From NCBI GenBank assembly GCA_964580075.1, contig CAZOJL010000001.1, positions 1 through 64,000 on the forward strand: DNA of 64,000 bases, written 5' to 3'. A program made the position numbers and the translations under genes. The notes below the pieces were generated by a model that worked only from the letters and a program-made list of their open reading frames with translations, was not told the DNA's origin and did not search any database. Positions within the stretch are counted from its first letter, which is position 1; each line of letters starts with the position of its first letter. Below, piece after piece: positions 20,475 to 29,652 of this stretch. Source of the stretch: VGWG01 sp964580075. GTDB lineage: Bacteria > Verrucomicrobiota > Kiritimatiellia > RFP12 > JAAYNR01.

Positions 20475-21743
20475 ATGCTTACTATTCTGCGCATGCTGCA
20501 CATGACCTTCCTCAATCTCTCCTGCCACGCCTTCCGCGCGTTTCTGGCCGCGCTCGGCGTGGTGCTCGGCGTGAGCGCCGTGGTCGCGATGATGGCGATC
20601 AGCGAGGGGGGCCGTCGCGAATCCATCGATCGGATCCGGGCCATGGGCATCGACAACATCGTCATCCGCTCGGTCAAGCCGACCCAGGAGAATGAACCGC
20701 AAACCACCAGCCGTTCCACCACCATAACCGACTACGGGCTGAAGGCCAAGGACGTCGCGCACATGCTGGCCACCTTCGAGAATATCCGGCAGATCGTCCC
20801 GATTCGCGACATGCAACAGCGTATTTTCGTCGGCGGCCTGCGGTCAAACGTGCGCATGATGGCCACCTCGCCAGAATTTCTTGCCATGACCTTCAGTGAA
20901 TTGGACGACAGTCGCGGGCGCTGGATCGCCGATTTCGACGAATCCCGCCGCAACCCCGTCTGCGTGGTCGGCGTTGACGCGGCTCGCACGCTGTTCGGAA
21001 TCGGCGATCCGTTGAATCAGACGGTCAGCGCCGGCGGTGGCACGTTCCAGGTGGTCGGGGTGTTGCGCAATTCGCGCGGGGCCAAACTGGCCGGACAATA
21101 CGATCTCAATAATCTGGTCTTCATTCCCTTCGCCACGGGTAACGCCGTCTACGGAAGCATGATCCCGGTGGAAGGCTCACGCCGTGAACGGGTGAGCGTG
21201 GACTATGACTTCCTCTACATCAAGGTGATCGCGGTGGAATCGATCACCGACACTGTCAAACGGTTGCGGGCCTACCTGGACAAGACGCGCGAGACGCGCG
21301 ATTTCGAGGTTCAGGTGCCTTACGAACTGATGTTGCAGGAAGAGGCGACACAGCGTATCTTCCGCATCGTGATGGGATCGATCGCCGCCATCTCGTTACT
21401 GGTCGGCGGGATCGGCATCATGAACATCATGCTGGCCAACATCTTCGAGCGGACGCGTGAGATCGGAACCCGGCGCGCGCTGGGCGCCAAGAAGCGCGAC
21501 ATCCTCCTGCAGTTCCTGCTCGAATCGACCATTCTAACCGCGCTGGGCGGCGGCATCGGCCTCAGCCTGGGGATTGCGATCGCGCGCCTGGTCGAGCATT
21601 TTGCCCAGATGCGTACTGCGGTCACCCTGCCCAGCGTCATCATTTCACTCGCCGTCTCGATCATCACCGGCATGGTCTTCGGCACCTACCCCGCCTCCAA
21701 AGCCGCCAATCTCGACCCGATCGAAGCGCTGCGGCACGAATAG
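20475..21743 (+). CDS. MacB-like ABC permease (FtsX family)
   Basis: 422 residues. One N-terminal membrane helix, a periplasmic MacB-PCD domain, then three C-terminal helices with the conserved SIAAISLLVGGIGIMNIMLA and REIGTRRALGAKKRDIL signatures. GGAGG stands 7 bases before ATG 20475. With the upstream genes it forms a tripartite exporter whose substrate (peptide, lipid or siderophore) cannot be read from sequence. The last gene of the operon, it converges with the gene ending at 21754. Confidence 0.93.
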   Translation: MLTILRMLHMTFLNLSCHAFRAFLAALGVVLGVSAVVAMMAISEGGRRESIDRIRAMGIDNIVIRSVKPTQENEPQTTSRSTTITDYGLKAKDVAHMLATFENIRQIVPIRDMQQRIFVGGLRSNVRMMATSPEFLAMTFSELDDSRGRWIADFDESRRNPVCVVGVDAARTLFGIGDPLNQTVSAGGGTFQVVGVLRNSRGAKLAGQYDLNNLVFIPFATGNAVYGSMIPVEGSRRERVSVDYDFLYIKVIAVESITDTVKRLRAYLDKTRETRDFEVQVPYELMLQEEATQRIFRIVMGSIAAISLLVGGIGIMNIMLANIFERTREIGTRRALGAKKRDILLQFLLESTILTALGGGIGLSLGIAIARLVEHFAQMRTAVTLPSVIISLAVSIITGMVFGTYPASKAANLDPIEALRHE

Positions 21744-21753
21744 GCCGGTGCGC

Positions 21754-24700
21754 CTACTCCAGCATCCAGGTTCCCCAGGCGTTGGGGTGGATCCGGATTT
21801 CGGAAGGGATGTCGTTGTTGATCGAGACCTCGGGACTTTTGTCGCTCCACAGGTAGCGAATCGCGTTGCGCGTGCCGCCTTCGTTGCCATAGATCACGCC
21901 GATGTCCCCCAGGAGCGATAGCCCGCTCGCAGGCGTCACGCCGAGTTCCGCCCACGGAATCGCGGCTTCGACGACATAGCCGTCCTTCTCCACGGTGACG
22001 TGCACGGGCAGGTCGTTCCACGACGCGACGTCATCGAGTGTGTCTTTGCCCGAACTCGGGGTTTCAACACTGAAGGCGTTGGGCTTCTCCGAATCCGCCG
22101 TCACGTAGCGATAGCGCGTCGCCATCAGCTTGCCGGCGGCCGTCCGGGCGATGAGGATGCGGGTGTCGCCGACCTCCATCCGCTGCCGATTCTGCGCGTG
22201 CGTGGCACGCGCGCCCAGATGGGTGGCAATGCCGATTTCAACCGCATCGCCGGACTTGAACAGGAGCCGCGGGTCCGTGGGGGTGTTGATGAACGGGGAT
22301 TCGTCGCTCACCTGAAAGCGGACGTACAGATTCGCCGCGTCATACCCGATCTGCGCGTACGCCGTGCGGGCGCCTTCCAACGCGATGGCCAGCGGTTGCG
22401 TCGCGCCCCATTCATCAAACGTGCCGTCGGCGGCCGCATTCGCGAGACGCGGCAATTTCGCCGTTTTCTTGCCCGCAGCCGATTGCTGCGCCAGTAAGTT
22501 GTGCCTGGCCGACGCCCCGGCCTGTGTGGCCTGCTCGGGAGAAACCGTGAGTTTCACGGTCTTCCGCTTGATCGTATCCAGGCCGCCGAGTTCCCAAACC
22601 CGCTGGTCGCAGTCGCCTCCCAGGTAGTAGTACTTGCCGCTCTTGGGATGACGGAAGAGCGTGCCATTGAAGTTTTCGGTCAGCACCATGCCCGCGTTCA
22701 TCGTATAGATCGAACGCTGGTCCTGGCCGAGCGCGTCCACAAACAGACCCTCCTGCGCATCGAGGAGAAAATACTGGCCGTAATAGCCGTTGAACGCCAC
22801 CAGCTCGCGCAACCCGCCCGGCGTGCCGCACAAACCAACCAGATATCCCGGCGTGTAGACGTCGCTTGTCCAGGCGAAGGCGCAGTGGGCGTTGTGGTAC
22901 GCCCAGAGTTTCTCACCCGTGGCCGAAAACTTGACCACCCGGTGCCCCGACCCCTGATGCCGCTGTCCGCGCGCAAGCGAACCGCCCGAGACCACCGCGT
23001 AATACCCCCCGTCTTCAGACGGGGCCACCCCCGAAACGGCGCCGCCTTCGGGATCGGTCGCCAGAACGGTCAGGGTGGTCGGATCGGCGTAGGTCAATCC
23101 GCCCTGCTCGTTGAAACCGAGAAAATCCCATCGCGTAATCGAATACGGCTGCGTGGTCTTCGCACCACCCTGGTTAGCCCATCCCACACCCCGATGGGCG
23201 TAGAAGTTGAGGTTCGTGTCCATCGGCAAGCCAAAGTAGTACCCGGGCAATGCGGCATAGTGGATCTCCCAAGCCTGCACCGCGCCATCGTTGTTTCCAT
23301 CGAGCCACCACTTGCGGCCTTCAATGGACAGGCGGGGGACAAACCGGTCGTCGACCTGTTCGTAGAGCGTCGAAGGCCCGAATCCCGGCGTCGAATTCTG
23401 CGTCCAGAAGAACACGCGTCCCTGGACACGCGCAAAGACGCCCCCCGCATGGTTGGGCTGGCCGCCAAATTTGATGCCGCCGTCTTCACGCGCACGCAAC
23501 ACCGTCGCATCCACCTTCCATGTCCCCGTGTCGTAGTCCACGAGGTAACGCACGGATTGCATGTAGACGTGCTCGGGGCGGTCGGGGTCCACAATCGCGC
23601 GGGTCGAGTAGTCAACCGAGCCGAAGAACTCCCGCCACAGCGTGCCATCCGGGTTCCAGACCGAATAGCGCTTGGGATAGGGGTCGGCCTCAGCCACCCA
23701 CAGGCGGTCGTTCCGGTCCACGGCGATCCCGTAGGGATTGAGCATCCCATCCGGGTCGAAGGCGCCCAGCGCAGGCCGTCCGCCGGGCGTGCCGTATTTC
23801 AAAAGCACCTTTCCATCCGGCGCGAGCTTCCATACCTGCATCGTCTGGCCCTGCAGACCAACATAGAGATTGCCGGCCGCGTCGCAAGCCAGGTGGCGCG
23901 GCTCGTCGAGGTCGCCCAGAAGAGGCGTGAACGCCTCCGCCTTGAGATCGTATCGGCCGACGGTATTGCTGCTCACGGCGTAGAGCGTGCCGTCGGGCGC
24001 AACCGCCAGGCCAAAGGGTCTGGCCAACGGCACGTCGCCACACGGTTCGCCCGAGGCGAGATCGAGCAGGTGCAGCCGGTTGTCGGTGAGACTGCTGACA
24101 ATGAGACGATCCCCCAGCACAGTCAACCCGTAGAGCTGCCAAGAGCGGGAGCCCCAATTCTCGCCCGATTCGTCCGCCCGTTGGGTGGTGACCGTGGCGT
24201 CCGGACGTCCGCCCGAAAAGGGCGTCAACAGGCCGTTTTCGAGGTTACACTTCGTAATTTTGGCGCCGCCCCGGCTGAGGAAGTAGGCGAACCCCTTGTG
24301 CACCGCCACAGCCTTGCCATTCGCCATGGTGCCATAGCGCTTGCGCCCGTCGAGATCGGTGCGGATGGACGCCATCATTGCCTCAGCGCTGGCCGTGCCG
24401 AGAATGACGGCATCATCGGCAATGGCCATCGTCTGAGGCATGTTATAGTCGCCCGCCCAGCCCCCAGAGCCGTCCTCGGTTTGATAGGGCGGCGTGCCGC
24501 TCACGCCGATATCGCAGACATAGTTCTGAACCACGCCCTCGTGCGTGAGCATTTTGACCTCATAGGCGCCGGCTGCGACGGCGTGACCGTAATCATCCAG
24601 GCCATCCCACAGGTAGACCTGATCGCCGGCCGGATACGGTTGCGCGCCCAGGCAGGTGCGAATGATCTGGCCTTCGGCCGTGCACACCGCCAGGCTCACC

Positions 24701-25563
24701 TTGCCTGCCTTCTCGAGCGTGAACGCAATGGGTATGTGGCCTTCGGCGCGCCCCAGGACATTCCGCTCCGGCAGCTTAAGCTGTCCGGTCTTCTCAAAAA
24801 CGGCCGTACCCCATGAAACCGGACCCATGTAGCCGAGATCGCCGCCCGCCGGGTTGCGCACATCGGTGAAGCCGCATCGGACCGCCATCCCCTGGGCGTT
24901 TCCCCAGTGCATTTGCCACATGATCTGAATGCGGTCGCCGGCGGTCAGCGGCCGCGGCGCGCGAAGCACCGACCACGGAACGCGGTACTCCAGCGTGTAC
25001 CCCTGACCATCGGCGTCCTTCGCGTAAGCCCCCACCACACCGGGCGGATTCAGCGTCGGATTCTGAAAGCCCAACGTGTAAAAAGAGAAGTAGCCAGCCG
25101 CCTGGTCCTGCGTCGAATACCACATCCAGAACATGTTGACGAATTTCTGATCCTCGGCAGACATCTTCGCCCCCCCCTGGGTCGTAACCGTTGAGTGGAT
25201 ATCCGGATTGGAGAGGAGAAAGATCTGAATCGCGTCGGCGTTCCAGGCCATGTTGACCTCGCCGCCGAACGTGTAATTATTGACCATCGGGGTGGGGTCT
25301 TGGACATGGGCGCTGATGTACAGGAAGTCGGCGTCATACATCATCGCGCCGTGCACCGTATAGGCCTTCGGGTTCGACTCGTCCAGACACATCAGGTTTG
25401 CGCCCGACAGGTCCCAGTCGTCACGCGCGCCGTCAATGACGACCGCACCCGGTGTCGGCACCACGTGGATCTCCGTATGATCCGCCTTGTTCACGATCGC
25501 CACATAGGCACACGCCGCCCGCGCCGTAAACAGAACCCCCAGATAGATTGCCAATCGTTTCAC
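21754..25563 (-). CDS. giant secreted protein: CBM9-like / FlgD-Ig-like / NHL propeller / CBM9-like
   Basis: 1,269 residues with a signal peptide (LAIYLGVLFTARAACA). Residues about 35-220 look like a CBM9/DOMON-type sandwich (VVIDGARDDWDLSGA, NADAIQIFLL). A FlgD-Ig-like segment follows (YLWDGLDDYGHAVAAGAYEV), then NHL/SMP-30-like propeller blades (LARPFGLAVAPDGTLYAVSS, NPYGIAVDRNDRLWVAEADP). A second CBM9-like module starts near residue 1060 (ADGTFDEWGATQPLAI). I see no catalytic motif. It is likely an extracellular carbohydrate- or surface-binding protein. It converges with the ABC permease; upstream of its start lies word array B1. Confidence 0.75.
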   Translation of the reverse strand: MKRLAIYLGVLFTARAACAYVAIVNKADHTEIHVVPTPGAVVIDGARDDWDLSGANLMCLDESNPKAYTVHGAMMYDADFLYISAHVQDPTPMVNNYTFGGEVNMAWNADAIQIFLLSNPDIHSTVTTQGGAKMSAEDQKFVNMFWMWYSTQDQAAGYFSFYTLGFQNPTLNPPGVVGAYAKDADGQGYTLEYRVPWSVLRAPRPLTAGDRIQIMWQMHWGNAQGMAVRCGFTDVRNPAGGDLGYMGPVSWGTAVFEKTGQLKLPERNVLGRAEGHIPIAFTLEKAGKVSLAVCTAEGQIIRTCLGAQPYPAGDQVYLWDGLDDYGHAVAAGAYEVKMLTHEGVVQNYVCDIGVSGTPPYQTEDGSGGWAGDYNMPQTMAIADDAVILGTASAEAMMASIRTDLDGRKRYGTMANGKAVAVHKGFAYFLSRGGAKITKCNLENGLLTPFSGGRPDATVTTQRADESGENWGSRSWQLYGLTVLGDRLIVSSLTDNRLHLLDLASGEPCGDVPLARPFGLAVAPDGTLYAVSSNTVGRYDLKAEAFTPLLGDLDEPRHLACDAAGNLYVGLQGQTMQVWKLAPDGKVLLKYGTPGGRPALGAFDPDGMLNPYGIAVDRNDRLWVAEADPYPKRYSVWNPDGTLWREFFGSVDYSTRAIVDPDRPEHVYMQSVRYLVDYDTGTWKVDATVLRAREDGGIKFGGQPNHAGGVFARVQGRVFFWTQNSTPGFGPSTLYEQVDDRFVPRLSIEGRKWWLDGNNDGAVQAWEIHYAALPGYYFGLPMDTNLNFYAHRGVGWANQGGAKTTQPYSITRWDFLGFNEQGGLTYADPTTLTVLATDPEGGAVSGVAPSEDGGYYAVVSGGSLARGQRHQGSGHRVVKFSATGEKLWAYHNAHCAFAWTSDVYTPGYLVGLCGTPGGLRELVAFNGYYGQYFLLDAQEGLFVDALGQDQRSIYTMNAGMVLTENFNGTLFRHPKSGKYYYLGGDCDQRVWELGGLDTIKRKTVKLTVSPEQATQAGASARHNLLAQQSAAGKKTAKLPRLANAAADGTFDEWGATQPLAIALEGARTAYAQIGYDAANLYVRFQVSDESPFINTPTDPRLLFKSGDAVEIGIATHLGARATHAQNRQRMEVGDTRILIARTAAGKLMATRYRYVTADSEKPNAFSVETPSSGKDTLDDVASWNDLPVHVTVEKDGYVVEAAIPWAELGVTPASGLSLLGDIGVIYGNEGGTRNAIRYLWSDKSPEVSINNDIPSEIRIHPNAWGTWMLE

Positions 25564-25651
25564 GATGACTTCCTTTCCTTGTTTTTACGCCATGCGCACC
25601 GTCGCGTGCGCGATTATAGCACAGAGTCACCCGCATGTGGCTGGATTTTTC

Positions 25652-25768
25652 CGGCACGGACGAACACGGACAGACACGGACGGACACGGACAGTCAAGGA
25701 CATCGCGCGCTATTCCGCTGTCCGTGTGTCCGTGTCTGTCCGTGTCTGTCATTATCTGTCCGTGTGCG
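25652..25768. repeat. ACGGACA word array, copy B1 (foldable)
   Basis: Tandem ACACGGACAG-type words, a 26-base centre (TCAAGGACATCGCGCGCTAT), then complementary CTGTCCGTGT words. It is nearly identical to B2 over about 100 bases and in direct orientation. The last codons and the stop of the four-helix-bundle gene (THTDR, stop) are inside it. Confidence 0.92.
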
Positions 25769-26345
25769 TCTGCTTCTCCCGTGCCTCTTTCCGCAGCCTG
25801 TACATCCGCTCCGTGATGCCACCCTCTTCGAGGAAGTTCTTTTCCAGCGCCGCCAACTGCTTGCGCGTCAGATAGAGCGCGAGGTTCAGCAGCGTCAGCG
25901 CTCCGTTGGCCACAATCTGGTCCGGCGGCAGCTTCTTGTTCGATGCCGTCCAGACCTCCAGGACCCACGCGCGGAATGCCTCCAGCGACTTCACCTGCCG
26001 CCCCTTCAGATCCATCAGTGCGGGATGATGCGGCGGCCACTCCTCCCGCTTCTTCCGCTTGAGGTACTTCACGTAGTCCTTGGCCAGTTCGTCCATGCAG
26101 CCGATGGCGATGCCGGTGAGCTTGATCTCGCTTTTCTTGGAGATTCCGGAGTCGACCGAGCCCTCTGCGATGTTTTGGAAGCCGGAGCGGCCGGACTGGA
26201 TCATCGGGTCGTTCGTGCGGTCCGAGACCGGGACATATTTCTCACAGAAGAGCACCGTGATGTCGAAGACCAGCTCCGCCACCTGATAGGAGAGCAGATG
26301 CTTATACCCGCAGTGTTTTGGCAGGAGGCTGTCAGGATCGCTCAT
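25752..26345 (-). CDS. four-helix-bundle (S23 / TIGR02436-like) protein
   Basis: 197 residues. The first 120 match the four-helix-bundle family related to the 23S rRNA intervening-sequence protein (IQSGRSGFQNIAEGS, then KLTGIAIGCMDELAKDYVKYL). A helical suffix follows. The family includes Avd, a reverse-transcriptase accessory, but here it stands alone; its role is unknown. AAGGAG sits 8 bases before ATG 26345. The final KQTHTDR is translated from array B1, and B2 begins about 28 bases upstream of the start, so the gene is exactly framed by direct repeats. Confidence 0.85.
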   Translation of the reverse strand: MSDPDSLLPKHCGYKHLLSYQVAELVFDITVLFCEKYVPVSDRTNDPMIQSGRSGFQNIAEGSVDSGISKKSEIKLTGIAIGCMDELAKDYVKYLKRKKREEWPPHHPALMDLKGRQVKSLEAFRAWVLEVWTASNKKLPPDQIVANGALTLLNLALYLTRKQLAALEKNFLEEGGITERMYRLRKEAREKQTHTDR

Positions 26346-26372
26346 GCTGTCTTCTCCTTTCTTTATTTCCGC

Positions 26373-26501
26373 CACGGACAGACACGGACGGACACGGACA
26401 GTCAAGGACATCGCGCGCTATTCCGCTGCCCGTGTGTGTCCGTGTCTGTCCGTGTCTGTCCGTGTCTGTCATTGTCTGTCCGTGTGTCCGTGTGTGTCCA
26501 G
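26373..26501. repeat. ACGGACA word array, copy B2 (foldable)
   Basis: Same words and the same 26-base centre as B1, with an extra word in the right arm. It contains the RND pump stop codon; the pump ends DTHGHTDRQ, read from the array. Confidence 0.92.
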
Positions 26502-29500
26502 GACCTTGTCCTCCCGGGACCGGCGCGTGGTGAGGGTGTAGATCAGCGGCAGGATGGTCAGGGTCAGCACACCGGCGACGAGAATGCCACCGACCGAGGC
26601 GATGCCAATGCCCACCCGGTTTTCCGAGCCGATACCCGTGCTGACGGCGATCGGCAGCATGCCCAGACCCGAAGCGAGCACCACCATGAGTACCGGACGG
26701 AATTGGTCCGTAATCGCATCCAGCATGGCTTCGCGTCGGCACATGCCACCCTGAAGATTCTGGGCGGTTTTATCCACAATCAAGATGGCCGCGTTTACGA
26801 CGACGCCGATCAGCATCAACATGCCGAGCAACACGAGGATGGTGATCGAAGAGCCGGTGAAGACCAGCGCCCAAATGACGCCGACCAGCGCCATGGGCAG
26901 CGTGAGCAGCACGAGGACGGGGCGGCTCCACGATTCGAGGATCGCGGCCAGTGTCAGCAACGTCAGAAACGCCGCCAGCAAAATGGCCTCGCCGAAATCA
27001 GCGATGGTCTCCCCCATCATCTCGCTCACACCCGACGTGTCGAGCGTGCAACCGGGTGGCACCAGATTCTGCTCGTCCACAAGCCGCGCAATCTCGCCGC
27101 CCACACCGCTCATGGTGGCGCCCGGCGCAATATCGCCGAGAATCTTGACGGTGCGCCGCTTGTCCACACGGTAAATCTGAATCGTGGAGCGGGTGTCCTC
27201 CACGTCCGCGACGCTCTCGAGCACGATCGGCCGTCCCGTACGGCCGGGAAGCAGGAATTGCCGGATCTGGTCCTTGCCTTCCCGCCCGGCAAGTTTCACG
27301 CGGATGTCGTACGTGCGGTCGCCGCGCTTGTAGTTGGCCGCTACGATACCGTCCACATTGGCCCTGACGATCATCCCAAGCCGTGTGGCCGGGAGGCCGA
27401 GATCGGCGAGCACCGGACGCTTGGGGGTGATTCGGATTTCGGGCTTTGAATCGCGCACCGTCGTGTCGATCTGCGCGACATCGGTCAGACGGCGGCTCGC
27501 ATCGCGAATGGCCGTGGCGGTGGCTTCCAGCGTCTGCAGCTCGTCACCCGTAAGGTTGTAGTCAATCTGGAAGCTCTGCCCGCCCATCTTTCCCAGAACC
27601 GAGGCGGAGACCCTGCAATCGGTCTCATCGGCGAGCAACGCGCGAATCTCGGACAGGCGGTCCTGAAGGGTCCAGGCGCGTTCCGTCTTCGGCGCGAAGA
27701 ACATCTCGACCTGGCCCATGTAGACCCCTTCATTGGCCAGTCCGCTCATCGATTCGGCCCGGCCCGCCGTGGTCAGGACATGCCGGACGTCGGAAAGACC
27801 GCGCAGCCGTTCCTGGACCCCCGCGAGCCGGTTGACGGTCTTGTCCAGATCGTAGTACGCGGGCATCTCGACGCGGATGAACACGCGCCCGTTGTCATCC
27901 GTGGCAAAGAAATTGAATCCGAGGCGCGATCCGCCCGATTTCAGCGTGAAGATCACGAGAAGCACAAAACCGACCCCAATCGGCACGTTGGTGTACTTGT
28001 GCCAGGCCAGCCACCGCAGGACGGCCGTGAAACCCGTCGCTGTCCGATGAAAGCCCCTGTCCCATATCCGGCCCAGCCGAGCAAACAGGGAGTTCTTCCG
28101 TGTGCCGGATGGCTCCAGCAGCATCGCGCAGAGCATGGGCGTGAGCGTGAAGCTGATCAGAATCGAGGTTGCGTTAACGATGAGAGTGGTGATCGCGAAC
28201 GCGCTGAGCATGCGTCCCACCAGGCTGGTCATCATCGCGATCGGAAACATCACGACCACATTCGTGCCGGCCGAGGCGAGCACGGCGACCGTCACCTCCG
28301 ACGCGCCGATGCGCGCCGCTTCCCACGGGTCATTCCTGACCGCGAACGTGGACACGATGTTCTCCAGCACCACGATGGAGTTGGCGACCAACACCCCGGT
28401 GGAGAGCCCGATCGCGAGCAGCGTCACCGTGTTGAGCGACTGTCCGGCAAGGTGCATGAAGAACAGGCTGATGCAGATGGTCACAGGCATCGTGATCACG
28501 ACAATGAGGGTTGTACGAATGTTGATGAGGAACACGAAGAGAATCGCGGCGCACAGGAGAATGGCTCCCAGCACACTCGATACCGCCGAGTCGACCGAGG
28601 CCTGCACACTCGCGGCCTCGTCCGAAACCCACGTCAGCACCATCCCCCCCGGCAATTCCCGGCGAATTTGCTCGAAGCGTTTGCGCACCTCGCTGGCCAC
28701 CGCCACCGTGTTGCCTTCGGCCTTCTTGATGATCTTGAGCACCACACCCGGCTGGCCGTCGAGCACGGCGCGCTGGCGCACCTCCTCGGTCGCGAGTCGA
28801 ACCGTGCCGAGATCGTCCAGCCGAAGGCGGGAGCCGTCGTGGTTTGCAACCTCGAGATCGGCAATGTCAGCGATCTCACGGTATTCGGCGTCGAAACGGA
28901 CGGTGTATTCGTCGCCCGCTTCGCGGACACGCCCCCCCGGCAGACTGAGGATGTTTCCTTGGAGTGAGGCCACCACGTCGAAGCTGGTCAGCCCGGCGGC
29001 GGCGAGGGTGTCACGATTCAGTTCCACCCACACCTCACGCGCGTTGCCGCCGATCACCTGCACATCGGCCACGCCGGGAACGGTCGCAAAACGGTCGGCG
29101 ATCGTGTTGTCGGCATAATCGTACAGGTCGTCAAGCGGCACCTCTCCCGCGAGGAAGACGTTGGCCACAGGCGACGCGTTGATGTTGATCTTCTGCACGA
29201 CCGGACGATCCGCGTTCTCGGGCAGTTTGGCCAACACCACGTCGAGTTTTTCGCGCACGTCCTGTGCCGCAATGTCGACATCCACCGACAGGTTGAACTC
29301 CAGCACGACCTGGCTCACATTCTCCAGGCTGGAGGATTCGATATGCTTCAGCCCGTCGATCCCCGAAACGGCGTCTTCGATGTGCTTGCTGACGTCTTTT
29401 TCGACATCCTCCGGTGACGCGCCCATCCAGGTGGTGATGATCGTCACGTATGGAATGTCGACCGAGGGCATATCCTCCAGCGACAGTTTGCGGTAGGCAT

Positions 29501-29579
29501 TGAGACCCAGCACGATCAACGCGATGAGCAGGCAACTCATCGCAATCGGACGTTTGGTTGAGGCTGTGGCGAGAAACAT
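26469..29579 (-). CDS. RND-type transporter with altered proton relay
   Basis: 1,036 residues, the usual RND (AcrB/MdtB) length, with 12 predicted helices and two large periplasmic loops. The TM4 signature reads GVLVANSIVVLENI (residues 395-408), where AcrB has an Asp pair (D407/D408); here these are Ala399 and Asn400. In TM10, the AcrB Lys940 position is Asn929 (VVVNAAILIVDK). The proton relay is therefore replaced in both halves. The protein is otherwise intact. It is the last gene of marR-tolC-adaptor-RND. The last 9 residues come from array B2. Export of small molecules is expected from the family; the energy source is uncertain. Confidence 0.9.
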   Translation of the reverse strand: MFLATASTKRPIAMSCLLIALIVLGLNAYRKLSLEDMPSVDIPYVTIITTWMGASPEDVEKDVSKHIEDAVSGIDGLKHIESSSLENVSQVVLEFNLSVDVDIAAQDVREKLDVVLAKLPENADRPVVQKININASPVANVFLAGEVPLDDLYDYADNTIADRFATVPGVADVQVIGGNAREVWVELNRDTLAAAGLTSFDVVASLQGNILSLPGGRVREAGDEYTVRFDAEYREIADIADLEVANHDGSRLRLDDLGTVRLATEEVRQRAVLDGQPGVVLKIIKKAEGNTVAVASEVRKRFEQIRRELPGGMVLTWVSDEAASVQASVDSAVSSVLGAILLCAAILFVFLINIRTTLIVVITMPVTICISLFFMHLAGQSLNTVTLLAIGLSTGVLVANSIVVLENIVSTFAVRNDPWEAARIGASEVTVAVLASAGTNVVVMFPIAMMTSLVGRMLSAFAITTLIVNATSILISFTLTPMLCAMLLEPSGTRKNSLFARLGRIWDRGFHRTATGFTAVLRWLAWHKYTNVPIGVGFVLLVIFTLKSGGSRLGFNFFATDDNGRVFIRVEMPAYYDLDKTVNRLAGVQERLRGLSDVRHVLTTAGRAESMSGLANEGVYMGQVEMFFAPKTERAWTLQDRLSEIRALLADETDCRVSASVLGKMGGQSFQIDYNLTGDELQTLEATATAIRDASRRLTDVAQIDTTVRDSKPEIRITPKRPVLADLGLPATRLGMIVRANVDGIVAANYKRGDRTYDIRVKLAGREGKDQIRQFLLPGRTGRPIVLESVADVEDTRSTIQIYRVDKRRTVKILGDIAPGATMSGVGGEIARLVDEQNLVPPGCTLDTSGVSEMMGETIADFGEAILLAAFLTLLTLAAILESWSRPVLVLLTLPMALVGVIWALVFTGSSITILVLLGMLMLIGVVVNAAILIVDKTAQNLQGGMCRREAMLDAITDQFRPVLMVVLASGLGMLPIAVSTGIGSENRVGIGIASVGGILVAGVLTLTILPLIYTLTTRRSREDKVLDTHGHTDRQ

Positions 29580-29652
29580 GGCGGATCCTTTTATTCCGGC
29601 AACGGCCGTTTCTTCAAAGCGGAAGCGCCCCCGAAAGGCGTGGCGCGCACCA

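Noticed and set aside
22501..24816. 771-codon open frame on the plus strand
   Set aside because: Antisense to the CBM9/NHL protein, which has a signal peptide and recognisable domains. The plus-strand frame has neither.
25652..26501. Diversity-generating retroelement around the Avd-like four-helix-bundle gene
   Set aside because: No reverse transcriptase, and no template/variable repeat pair with adenine-specific differences. The flanking repeats are short-word arrays.
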